Source: Cliona cf. orientalis (lineage: Eukaryota > Porifera > Demospongiae > Clionaida > Clionaidae). From it: a stretch of 64,000 bases of DNA. The notes beneath the pieces were generated by a model that saw only the letters and a list, made by a program, of their open reading frames with translations, did no database searches and had not been told where the DNA came from. This document shows, piece by piece, positions 22,665 through 34,132 of this stretch. Position numbers and translations under genes: made by a program. Where the stretch lies: NCBI GenBank assembly GCA_963930775.1, contig OZ005689.1:27850044-27914043 (forward strand), read 5' to 3'. The first letter of the stretch is position 1. Each line of letters begins with the position of its first letter.

Positions 22665-25600
22665 ATGCCCGAGACTGACGCACGAGCTCTCGCTAATCAT
22701 AAGAAGAGAAGAGGCGTTGTACGTGCCTCTCTCACTCGCCTTGGCACCAAACTAGGCGAATTGGAGGGTTCTACAGATCAACCGGACACACTCGATCACG
22801 CCAAGCGTCTAATCACTAAGCTGGAGTGTCTGGATGCCGAGTATAAGACCCATCACTATTCCATTGTTGACCTCACTGACGATGAAGGAGGTCTAGCAAC
22901 AGAGCAAGCAGAACTTGATGATCATGATGAGAACATAGCCCAGCTGGGCATACGTATTCAACGTTTAATTGCTGCATGCTCCAAGTCCCTTGACTCTAAC
23001 CACAAGATCGCATCGAAGCAACTTGGATATCTTAAAGCCAGGTTGTCAAAGGTGGAGGAATCCATCTCTTCCATGTCATCTGATACCGACAACACTTGTC
23101 TACTTAAACAACACGAGGAACAGATCTCGGAGTTCAAAAAGGAGTTGAGTGACGTACGTACCTCCTTGCTCTCACTCGATCTCAAAGACGATGATGAAGT
23201 CCTTCAATTACAAGCAGCTGTTGAGAAAGCCATTTTTGATTGTTCCTTGAACATAAAGAAGCTACTCCACGCACAAGTGCGCAGCTCATCTCCATCATCA
23301 TCTGACACAAAGGGTGTCAAGCTCCCGAAGCTCGATGTTCCCACATTTAACGGAGAAATACTTGGTTGGAAAACATTCTGGGAGCAATTTTGTATCTCTG
23401 TACATGACAGGTCCACACTTTCCGACTCGGAAAAGCTCGTTTACCTTCGACACGCTCTCAAGGACGGCACAGCCAAACGTGCCATAGAAGGATTATCCAG
23501 GTCCGGGGAGCACTATGCCGAAGCGATCGACAGTCTAAAGTCGCGATACGATCGACCACGTTTAATCCACCAGACCCACGTTCGCACAATCCTAGAGACA
23601 CCCAGTCTTAACCGATTATAGGCCAAGAGGTCATGACGTCATACATATTGCCAACGCCGAATTGTATTCAAGAAAGTATACTGACACAAATAAAGTGTTT
23701 TGTACAGCATAGCAGCACAGCCACACAGCCAGTACAGACCTTCGTGATATGCAAGACAGGTAGCTGCTACATTCTAGTACGCCGCTAGGGCGCTACTATA
23801 CACACTATAAGCTACAAACATACACAAAAGCTTATAAGCTTACTTACCTCCATAATGGCCGCCGTCTTCGAGTCGCTCCCAGGTAAGCGCTTGGCTCTGT
23901 TGAAAAGCTCGTCATCTCTGTGTAGGTATAGACCTAATCTAGCTATATACTTAGCGATAGAGCTGTAACTCCTGCCCTGTGGTAGAAAACGTACCGCTCT
24001 CGTTACCCGGGATCAATCGCCATTATCGTCAATCTTCACAAAATCATTTTTAGTAGCGAGCGGTGGGTTGGGCCAACCGTGACCTCACGCCACAGGTATG
24101 CAAGGGAGGCCCCCTAGTAGTCATTGACAGGAAGCCAAGCCTATGGCTCCTCATTCTTTGGAATATAGGCGGTGCCATAGCGCTAATATAGCTGAACTGG
24201 CTCGATATCGCGCCTATGGCGGTTCGCGTGCACGACACGAAATCGCGCCTATGGCGTATAATCAGTTAAGGATGGATCTGGAAAGGAACTTCGTCGCCTT
24301 CACGACACGGTCCAACAGCATCTGCGTGCACTCAAAGCTCTGGGCCACGAGCCTTCGTCTGCCTTCATCACTTCCACGCTCGAACTCAAGTTGGATGTGA
24401 CTACCATGTTCGAGTGGCAGAAACAGCCAGTCATCCACGGATGTCCCTCCTTACCAGGAGTTGCTAGAATTCCTCGATCTCAGGGCTCAAGCCTCAGAAG
24501 CCACTACGTCTGAGCCTAGTAAGAAGGTGCACGCTCCCAAGAATGAATCTCGTCCTGCGACTTTCAGGAGCAAGCCCATTGCGTCTCACGCTGCTGCTGC
24601 TGACACAGCTACCAGCAACTGCATTCTCTGTAAGTCAGACAAACATCCATTGTACATTTGCACGAAGTTCAAAGCTTTACCGCATGACAAAATGGTTTCT
24701 GTTCTCAAGTCCAATGGCCTTTGCCTTAATTGCCTGCGACCAGGGCATTTTGTGAAAGATTGTGTATCAGTCCATCGTTGTAAAAAATGTCAAAAACCAC
24801 ATCATACGTTGCTACATATTGAAGCTAAGGAAGAGAATGCTGCTGTCGCCCCAAGTCCTCCAGCTACTTCAACTACTACTACTCCCATTCCCTCTCATGC
24901 CGCTATGGGAATCAAATCGAATCTCTTGCTCATGATTTGCCGCATCGCAATCGAAGCTCCAGATGGCTCATCGATTGAAGCTCGAGCTCTACTTGACTCG
25001 GCCTCATCTGCGTCATTTATCTCTGAGCGGTTGGCGCAGTCCCTACGACTTCCTTGCTCTCACCAGAGTGTTCATATCTCTGGTGTTGCTGGACTCATGC
25101 ATAACTCGTCAACACAACATATCACTGATTTCAAGGTCTCCTCTCTCCACTCCCCATCCAAGAAGTTTGCGGTGTCTGCTGTCATCGTCCCTCGCGTTAC
25201 GTGTGACCTACCTCTTCACCCTGTTCCTCTCAATCTAGCGTGGGACCACTTGGCTCACCTTCAACTTGCTGATCCAGGCTTTGGAGTGCCTGGGAAGATT
25301 GATCTCCTACTAGGAGTAGAGGTATTTGTGGAGGTAATGCGTCATGGCCGGCGGATAGGAGTTCCTGGCTCCCCCGTGGCACTCGAGACGGAGTTTGGAT
25401 GGGTTCTGGCTGGTGGTACTGACTCTTGTTCTCCTACTCAACAAATCACCACCCACCATGTCTCAGTTTTAAGTGGAGACGACATTTTGCGTCAAATCTG
25501 GGAGGTGGAGGAGAAACTAACGGCCCACAACTGTCTTAGTCCTGACGAGCGTCTAGCTCTCGATCATTTCAACACTCAACATTCACGTACGGCTGATGGA

Positions 25601-28600
25601 AGATTCATTGTACCACTTCCAAAGAAACCTGGAGTCAAGCAAATCGGTGAATCCAGGTCACAGGCCGTCCGAAGATTTCTCTCGTTCGAACGTTCGCTCC
25701 ACTCGAAGGGGCACTTCCAAGAATTTGAGTCGGTCATGGATGAATACTTTGAAGCAGGGCATGCTGAATCTGTGCCTGAAACCGACTTGGAGAAGCCTAC
25801 TCACAGTGTGTTCTACCTCCCTATTCATGTTGTCCGAAAGGAATCCAGCACGACAACTAAGATTCGGGCAGTCTTTGATGCCTCTGCAAGGTCTCTAACT
25901 GGAGTATCATTGAACGACATACTAATTGTCGGACCAACAGTCACCTCACCCCTCATCAATGTTCTGCTGCATTTTCGATTCCACCGTATCGCTCTGACTA
26001 CCGATATCAGTCGAATGTATCGTGCTGTCGCTCTTGACCAGTCTGACCGAGACTTGCATCGTTTTGTGTGGAGGAAAGATCCAAGTGAGCCTCTCAAAGA
26101 TTATCGTATGATAAGGGTCACATTTGGCGTTTCTGCGTCGTCCTTCATAGCCAACATGTGTGTCAAGCAAAATGCTATCGATCATGCCTCAAAGTACCCA
26201 CTCGCAAGGAAAGTAGTGGACGAATCCTTTTACGTTGACGACGGTCTGACTGGGGCAGATACTGTCGATGAAGCAGTCGAATTGCACAACCAACTGCAGT
26301 CACTGTTCAATGAAGGTGGATTTCTACTTCGTAAGTGGAACTCAAGTGATCCAACCGTGTTACAACACATCAAGCCAGAGCTTCGAGAGCTGCAGCCTAT
26401 TCACCTTATGCCTGATTCCCAAGAATATACGAAGACACTGGGGATCGAGTGGAATGTTGCTCTTGACCACTTTCGTATTACTATATCTGACCTACCCCCT
26501 CTCGATCACCTGACGAAACGTATGCTTGTATCTGACATAGCCAAGACGTTCGATGTCTTAGGCTGGGTCTCTCCAACCATCATCAAAGCTAAGATCTTCC
26601 TGCAGAAACTATGGGAAGAAAAGGTCGGTTGGGACGATCCTGTGCCATCAACCATTCGCCAAGCATGGTCGCAGTGGAGAGCTGAACTCAGCCTTCTTTC
26701 TGAACGACACATCCCGAGATGTTACTTTCCCAAAGATGCCACAATTGTGTCTGTACAACTACACGGATTCAGTGATGCCTCGGAGCAAGCTTACGCCGGA
26801 GTTGTATACATCCGTATGGTCGACTCTGCTGGCGGTGTACACACTTCCCTCGTCATGTCCAAGACTAAAGTAGCAACTATTAAACGACTCACCATACCAC
26901 GCTTGGAGTTGTGTGGAGCGCATCTACTTGCCCAGATACTTCATCATTGCAAAGAAGTGTTCTCTCTACCGCTAGAGGATGTGTTTGCGTGGACAGACAG
27001 TACAATCGTGCTCAACTGGCTCGTGGGCAGTCCACGCAGATTCAAAACGTATGTTGGCAATCGTGTCTCCTCCATCATGCAACTCATTTCTCCTGACCGT
27101 TGGAGCCACGTCAATGGCTTGGAGAACCCGGCAGACTGTGCCGCACGAGGTTTATTTCCCTCAGAGCTCTTGAACTTCGCCTTATGGTGGGATGGACCAA
27201 GGTGGCTCCGACTTAATTCGGATGAATGGCCTAAGCAATCTAATTTTCCACCAAATGACCCCTCACATGAAGGAGACGAAATATGTCTACACACAACCGT
27301 CGTTTCTCGCCAACCAGTCATATTGATCGATCGTTTCTCCAATTTCACTCGACTAATCAGAATCACTGCCTGGTTGATGCGTTTTGCTCGCAACTGTCGT
27401 GCCTCCAAGGAGAGTATCGCTCGAATTGCTGGTCCCCTCTCTGTTCAAGAGCTGAATCGAGCTAAATCGTATTGGATTTCCCTCTCTCAACGAACACACT
27501 TCGGAAAGGAAGTGAAACCTCTCGAAATGAAAGCTCCTATTTCGCAGTCTAGTCCTCTGATATCTCTTAATCCATTTCTGGACAAGGAACAGTTGCTACG
27601 AGTCAGTGGACGAGAAAGTAATTCCAAGTTATCATACGAAAACCAGCATCCGCTAATCATTCATGGTAAGCACCCCTTGACTAAACTGCTCATTCGCTCA
27701 GAACACACTCGCTTGTTGCATGCTGGTCCCACTCTCCTCACCGCTTCACTCTCACGTCAATTTCATATCATTGGATGTCGAAAGATCGTTCGATCAATCA
27801 CCCGTAGCTGTGTAACTTGTCGACGGAAGTCTTCAAGGCCTCAACCTCCAATCATGGGCCAACTTCCAATGGAACGTATCACTCCAGATGCCGTATTTGA
27901 CAAGGTAGGCATTGACTATGCCGGGCCAATCTACATAAAGCAAGGTTCTGTTCGTAAACCAACGATTCTCAAGGCATATGTCTGCGTATTTGTTTCACTT
28001 TCTGTCAAGGCTGTGCACCTGGAACTGGTGTCAGATTTAACCACTGATGCATTCATTGCCTGCTTGAGGCGATTTATTGGCCATCGTGGTAAACCATCCA
28101 CCATTTGGAGCGATCACGGATCCAACTTTATTGGAGCTACACGACAGATCAAAGAGTTAATTCAATTTCTTCAGCAACAAAAGGTTAACGAAACGATTTC
28201 CGAGTTCTGCTCATGTCAAAACATTGACTGGGTTTTCATCCCTGAACATGCCCCACACTTTGGTGGTTTGTGGGAGGCCGCTGTGAAGAGTTTCAAAACT
28301 CACCTCTCCAAAGTAGCGGACAACGTAAAGCTGTCATTCGAAGAATTGACCACCGTACTAGTCCAGATCGAAGCTTGTCTCAATAGCAGACCCTTAGGTG
28401 CCTTACCTTGTGGAGACAATGGTGTTGATGCGCTGACTCCTGGGCACTTCCTAATCGGACATCCGCTCGAAGCACTTCCAGACCCCTCTTTTTCATATCA
28501 GAAATTCTCTCTCCTCCGTCGCTGGCACCTGTGCCAAGCTCTAGTGCGGCATTTTTGGAAGAGGTGGTCCTCTGAGTATCTCACTACTCTCCAGAAGTTT

Positions 28601-28816
28601 GCTAAATGGCGTCGACCCACAAAGGATATCTCTGTTGGAGATGTAGTTACCTTGCGAGAAGACGGAATGGTCCCAACGAGATGGCCACTCGCAAGAGTTG
28701 TTGACGTACACACGGGACGTGATAGAGTTGTCCGAGTCGTAACTGTAAAGACTCGTGATGGAACTTACACTAGACCCGTAACAAAGATCGCTATGTTGAT
28801 CCCTTGTGAGCAGTAA
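22665..28816 (+). pseudogene. gag-pol: BEL gag-pol polyprotein, interrupted
   Basis: From ATG 22665: a helical N-terminus, then a DUF1759 Gag domain (LPKLDVPTFNGEILGWKTFW). At 23611 a TTAA-flanked MITE splits the frame. It resumes at 24270 (DGSGKELRRLHDT) and loses one base near 24425 between FEWQK and the ELLEFLDLRAQ segment. From 24461 it is open for 1451 codons: three Cys/His knuckles (24630-24830), a DUF1758-type aspartic protease (LLDSASSASFI, about 24990), reverse transcriptase (TTDISRMYRAV; YVDD at 26231-26242), RNase H (FSDASEQAYAG; AWTDSTIVLNWL), an integrase H-H-C-C zone (27710-27825), catalytic GIDYAG, SDHGSNF and HFGGLWEAAVK, and a C-terminal DUF5641 domain. Pol looks complete; the Gag lesions should stop translation of Pol. 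Confidence 0.93.
23612..24265. mobile_element. piggyBac-type MITE inserted in BEL gag
   Basis: Flanked by TTAA at 23608-23611 and 24266-24269. Ends are CCGATTATAGGCC and GGCGTATAATCAG, imperfect inverted repeats. Taking it out with one TTAA leaves CTT AAG GAT in frame across the BEL Gag. The interior has several GCGCCTATGGCG motifs near the right end and no gene. Confidence 0.9.
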
Positions 28817-29037
28817 GTTTGTTCACTCATACCAATTGAACTACTAACCTTGTATCATTCATTGTTAATTGTTTTTGTTAATTATGTTTGAATTTTGTCA
28901 ATGCCCTTGCTTATTGACATCCAGGTTATTGATTGCTTAATGGTTAGGGTTAGGTGTTATCTCTGAGATTGTTAATTTATTTGGATTTGTTAATTTGTTA
29001 AGTTTTGTCAAAGACCATCTGGTCTTGGCCGGCGGAA

Positions 29038-29214
29038 TGTTCACTGTTACTTTCGTTTGGTTGTGGTCGTCATAGTCACAAACACTACTTGTGTTGATTT
29101 TTGTTCAAATTTTCTCTCTCGCATAATAAGATTAAGTTTAGTGAAGAAGTGAAAGTGTGCATGGTCTAACTAGTAGTGTAAATCTACTCTAATCCGGTAG
29201 AGAACTCCCCAACA
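29038..29214 (+). repeat. 3' LTR of the BEL element
   Basis: Same sequence as the 5' LTR apart from one missing G. Preceded by the purine-rich GGCGGAA. The 220-base 3' untranslated stretch before it shows nothing else. Confidence 0.93.
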
Positions 29215-29289
29215 GTAAGTGCTCATGAAAGAGAGAGAGAGGGCCCCATGGCTGGAGTAATAATTAAGGCACGTACTGATATACACCCC

Positions 29290-32216
29290 TTCAAAGCTCT
29301 TTGTCGGAAGGGCTCATCAAAAAGCTTGCCCAGTCGTAAGTGGGAACGATCACCTTGCCGTCCTGAGTGCCAACGAGCTGAGCGTGATTCACAGCTGCTG
29401 ATGACTCTACCACTCGAACGATGATGTCATCGAGGCACCCAATTCTGGTTCTTCTGTATGCTTGCTTAAACAAGCCGAAACACCAGTCAGGTGAGAACTT
29501 CGTGTGTCCCACGATTAGGAATGACAGTGTGATGCTCCTGTTCAGGCCAGACAAGACACGCCATGCAAGATACTGCATGACGTAGCAATTATTATTCTGG
29601 CCTGAGCAGTTGTCAGCATGGAGGTGGAGATTGGCCAGAAAGTGGTGTAGCATACTTATAATATTGTTGGCTCCTTTCCCAGTGTTGACTGCCTCGTTAA
29701 TAAGATAGTTAACCTGCATTTATATGCCACATTAAAGTTGAAGATAATGCTTTGCTTTCTAATTAACTTGCACCTGTCTTGGTACCGCCTCACAGCACAA
29801 GCCAAAGATGGCACACTTGGCGTGGCGTGAGGAAGTACATAGGTCCTGGTTGTTGAGGGTCACTGGGATAATGCACCTACATGCAAGTTACATGTACATG
29901 TACTGGTAGTGTGTATTGAGATAACAAAGGACATACTTGCTGAGCCATACCAAAGCTGAAGTGCATTGTGATGTTGGTTGTAGGGGGCAGGCATGCATAG
30001 ATGGGAGGGACTTGGAGTTCGCCATCCACAGTGAAGGTTTCCTTCAGGGCCCCTTTGGATGTGTCAATCACACTCCTATAGTACGATCTCTCCTGGGTGG
30101 CCAAACGAACATGCGCCTCCGCATCCATTAACACCTGATGTTAGAACAAGTAAATTGGTGTTATCTGTGAACTGGTGTGATTGTTACCTGTGTCTTCTCT
30201 TCGTCAGGTGTGTTAGCAGATCTCATGATAGCCCTACTGTGTTGTTGACACACCCAACAGAGATCGGACACGGGCTTCATGACCATAACCTGTGGGGCCA
30301 GCTGTCGCCAGAGTCGACAAAAGGTGGTGTAGGCAGCTGCTTTAATGTTCGCCTCATCAGCTGACAGCTTGTACTGGACCCAAACTCCCTAGTTTGTACA
30401 GGTATGAATGCAAGGATAGTAAGTCTGTGTACATGTAGATCACATGACACATACAGTGTGCTGTATAGTGTTACAGTGACAGTGCATGCTCTTGTAAAAC
30501 TTGGTCCAGTTTGTGTGTGTATGTCTGTCTGTGTGAATGTGTATTGGGGGGGGGGGGGTAGTGTATGTCGGAGTGTGTGTGTGTGTGTGTGTGTCTGTGT
30601 CTCAAGTGTGGGGGGTGTACGTCTGTGTGTTGTGTATGGGGGTAGTGTATGTTGGAGTATGTGTGTGTGTGTCTGTGTTTTGAGTGTGTGAGTGTGGGGG
30701 GTGTACGTCTGTTGAGTGCGTGTGTGTATATCTGTGTGTCTTGAGTGTGTGTGTGTATGTAGGGTGTATGTCTGTGTGTATTGAGTGTGTGCATGTGTAT
30801 GTGTCGAGTGTATGTCTGTGTGCGAGTATATGTGGGGGTGTATGTCTGTGCGTGTGAGGGGTGTATTGCTGTGTGTGTATGTCTGTGGGAGTCTTGTACC
30901 TTCTTGGTTGTGTTAGATGGTAGTAGTTGGAGGTCGTCCCGTTTGTAGCCAGAAATCCGATCAGGGAGGAGGATGGCATTTTCCTCTGCGTAGTTAGATA
31001 AGAAGGCTACCAGGTTTTTGACCTCATCCAGCTTCAGTGCATGTTTTGGCAGCCTCCTTGTATTCCCATGCACTCGCATGGTCAACCCTGTAGCCAAGAA
31101 GCTAGCCTTTAGGGCCATGAAGCGATCTTTTCCTGTGAAGTACATAGTATTACTATAAGCATGTGCACTAGTTTGTGTGTGGGTGTACGTCTGTGTATAT
31201 GTGTGTGTGTGGGGGGGGGGGAGGGGGTGTGGGTGTATGTGTTGAGTATGTGTGTGTGTGTGTGTGTGTGTTAGGAGTGTGGGGTGTGGCAGTGTATGAA
31301 AACTTAAGTAGGTGTGTGTGTGTGTTGTGTGAGTGAGTACACATAATTCTTATACCTATTCCATGTAACTTTTGGAAGGTGGTCCTACAAATTCTTACTC
31401 CTCCATGGTAAAAAGCCATGTTGGAGCGCTGTCGTGCTTTCTTTGAGTTGGTGGCCTGGTTGTTGGAGAGTAGAGCAGATATCTGCCCTAGGAAGACGAG
31501 ATCTAGCTCGTCTCTGCTGAGCTCCTTACACTGCAGCCTCACGCTCTCATAGTGAGCTTGAGAAAACTGCGTGTAGCAAGGGTTGCCATCATTCCTTTTA
31601 CACCCACACCCTTTACCCAGGAATGCAGCAAGGTCAGCATCAATGTCGGCCTATTACAATTATACCATAGTATATGGCTAGCTTTGTATGTTGTATTGGA
31701 CTTTTATAGGTACCTCTCTCACTCCCTCTCTCTCTCCAGGACTCTCTCCAGGATTTGGAGTCGGGTCAGCTGTCGTCTCTTCAGGCTCAGCAGTAGGCTG
31801 AGAACGCTCAAGGAGCTCTGGTGGCACTCTAGTAGCAAGATCATCCAGGTCCAGCTCCCTGATCAATGGGTCATTACCACCATTGTCCCCATCATCAATA
31901 CCACCATCATAGAAACCTACAGCCATACTTTTGAGCATTATTATCATATTTTCGTTTGTTTTGTTTACCATTGAATTGAAAGAGAGAGTCTTCCTCCTCT
32001 TGCTCGTCTACAGCAAGTGGTATTGATTCGGTAAAGTGGGGTCAACGCTATAAGTCAGTAACTTACGTGAAGAATCATACCAGGGTCATCCCCACAAAAG
32101 AAGGTGTGGATAAAGTCCGTGAGGGCGGGGTCATCTGCACTGCCGACGTAGGTGCGGCCTTCTCGAGTCAACGCGTTCAAAAGCCGGGCAGTGTCTCTGT
32201 CTCGCGACGTGGACAT
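29290..32216 (-). pseudogene. DUF7869-like putative transposase, copy B (broken)
   Basis: Nine exons can be followed on the minus strand with GT-AG borders: about 32067-32216 (MSTSRDR...FFCGDDP), 31971-32035 (acidic), 31700-31925 (NDPLIRELDLDDL), 31373-31640 (a CGCKRNDGNPC zinc-like motif and ELDLVFLGQI), 30903-31133 (RVHGNTRRLPKHA), 30190-30395 (VSDLCWVCQQ), 29937-30133 (coiled coil, MHFSFGMAQQ), 29776-29880, and 29290-29713 with LHADNCSGQN and VGHTKFSPDWCFGLFK. Defects are an extra base near 29815, Gly where A, C and D have Asp (SFD-x-AQQ), and loss of the C-terminal 100 or so residues after YDWASF. Inactive, but the clearest exon map of the spliced form. Confidence 0.8.
30490..31335. repeat. 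TG-rich tracts in two introns of copy B
   Basis: 30490-30890 and 31180-31335 are GTGTGTGT tracts with GTATGTCTGTGTG variants. They lie on either side of the exon at 30903-31133. Confidence 0.9.
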
Positions 32217-32879
32217 AGCTCGCAAAGGACGATACAGACTGGTTCAGCTTTGGAAAGTCCTGAAGGCTGCTCAGCGCAGGTGGCGTTTACCCGCGCACGC
32301 GCGTTTCAATTAGCGTCCATGCCAACGCACTCCGTAAACTACGGCCGCTCACAGAGACCTTGCCCGATATGCCGGCACGTTCGAGCTTATTCTGCTCTTT
32401 CCACTCATGTCCGGGATTGCCATCAGTGTTCTCAGTTCTCCAAGTTCCCTACTTGGCACTTCACAAATATATCCTTCCTACCATACACCCTTGGATTTCC
32501 CTACTTCAGTGTATACCTGTAATCATTAGTTCCCAGCTCCCAAATACATACTCTAAGGTCCACCATGCACCTTGGGATTTCCCCCACTTTAGTCTAGTTC
32601 CCACTACACACACTAAGTAAATGCATCCCGAGATTTCCTCAGTTCCCAACTATACAGTCTATCCAAATTATATTATGTACACCCATCATACACTAAGGGA
32701 TTTCCCCACTTAGGTGAGTATACTCTTAAACCCTTCCCACTGCACACACTACCTAAGTACTTAGTATAATAACTATACAGGTAATCCTAACTATACCATC
32801 TACACCAATACACTTACGTACCATAGACCTGAGATTTCCCCACTAATGTCCTCAGGTGCCTCTCAGTTTGAAACTACCT

Positions 32880-33620
32880 AAGTATACCCTGGGATATCCT
32901 CAGCTTGGTGTACACAGGTAATCCTTTGTTCCCAGCTATACCTTCTACCCAAGTACACTGACCATACTGGCACCCAGGGATTTCCCCACTTCATGTGCCC
33001 CTCCGTTTGAAACTATAGACCTAAGTATATCCTGGGATATCCTCAGCTTGGTGTACACAGGTAATCCTTTGTTCCCAGCTATACCTTCTACCCAAGTACA
33101 CTGACCATACTGGCACCCAGGGATTTCCCCACTTCATGTGCCCCTCCGTTTGAAACTATAGACCTAAGTATACCCTGGGATATCCTCAGCTTGGTGTACA
33201 CAGGTAATCCTTTGTTCCCAGTTTTACCTTCTACCCAAGTACACTGACCATACTGGCACCCAGGGATTTCCCCACTTCATGTGCCCCTCCGTTTGAAACT
33301 ATAGACCTAAGTATACCCTGGGATATCCTCAGCTTGGTGTACACAGGTAATCCTTTGTTCCCAGTTTTACCTTCTACCCAAGTACACTGACCATACTGGC
33401 ACCCAGGGATTTCCCCACTTCATGTGCCCCTCCGTTTGAAACTATAGACCTAAGTATACCCTGGGATATCCTCAGCTTGGTGTACACAGGTAATCCTTTG
33501 TTCCCAGCTATACCTTCTACCCAAGTACACTGACCATACGCCCGGGGATTTCCCCACTTCATGTGCCCCTCAATTTGATACTATACACTCGACCTAAGCA
33601 CACCCTGGGATATCCCCAGG
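32880..33620. repeat. 143-bp minisatellite near the left end of the KDZ-like element
   Basis: GGGATATCCTCAGCTTGG recurs at 32891, 33034, 33177, 33320 and 33463, exactly 143 bases apart, and in a variant form at 33607. The region before it (32440-32880) has looser related motifs (GGGATTTCCCCACTT). Confidence 0.93.
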
Positions 33621-34132
33621 TTGATGGGTGCAGCTAATCCTTTCACCAGGCATTTCTGCATTTCTGTGTGTACCCTTAACCCAACTACACCTTGTGTAGT
33701 ATACCTACTGTACATTCTGGGGGTTCCAAAGCCATCCCACTTGATCCTAACTTTCAAGTACCTATCTGTATTTCTGATTTACAAGCTTCCAAATCAAAAA
33801 AAAATGAATATCACACTCCATACAGTGTGTTATTAATTCATTCAACAATAACTGAGTGGTTAGGGTTAGGTGACAATGCCATTCAGTTAAATGGCATAGT
33901 ACGTAACAATATATCTTCAGTGTGTACATACAATGTTCAAGCTGATAAACAAAATAATAGCTGCATGTACATGTTTGTTACACGTACATGCATGTCTCCA
34001 ACTGGCATCAATGTAAAATATAGTGATAAATATTCAATCAGCAATAATTAAACTAATGATTGTAACTGTTACCAGACTGAAGTACTTCCATAGCTAGAAA
34101 GTTGATATTAAACTCTTGCATTTAACATTCCA

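Larger units (their letters stand above)
22345..29214 (+). mobile_element. BEL/Pao LTR retrotransposon
   Basis: 6.87 kb, bounded by identical 5-bp duplications GTAAG (22340-22344 and 29215-29219). LTRs of 178 and 177 bp are identical except for one G in the terminal CCCC(G)AACA, so the insertion is very young. It contains a single long gag-pol frame, interrupted by a MITE and a frameshift. It lies inside element B, next to the end of B's gene. Confidence 0.95.

Noticed and set aside
28940-28960. TTAGGGTTAGG motif, also at about 33858, suggesting telomeric repeats
   Set aside because: Only two units at each place, inside element sequence; too short to be an interstitial telomere.
30404-30691. 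Val/Cys-rich frame on the plus strand
   Set aside because: A (TG)n artefact in an intron of copy B.
32340-33620. A CRISPR-like array at the 143-bp repeats
   Set aside because: Eukaryotic context, the repeat covers the whole unit with no unique spacers, and no cas genes are present.
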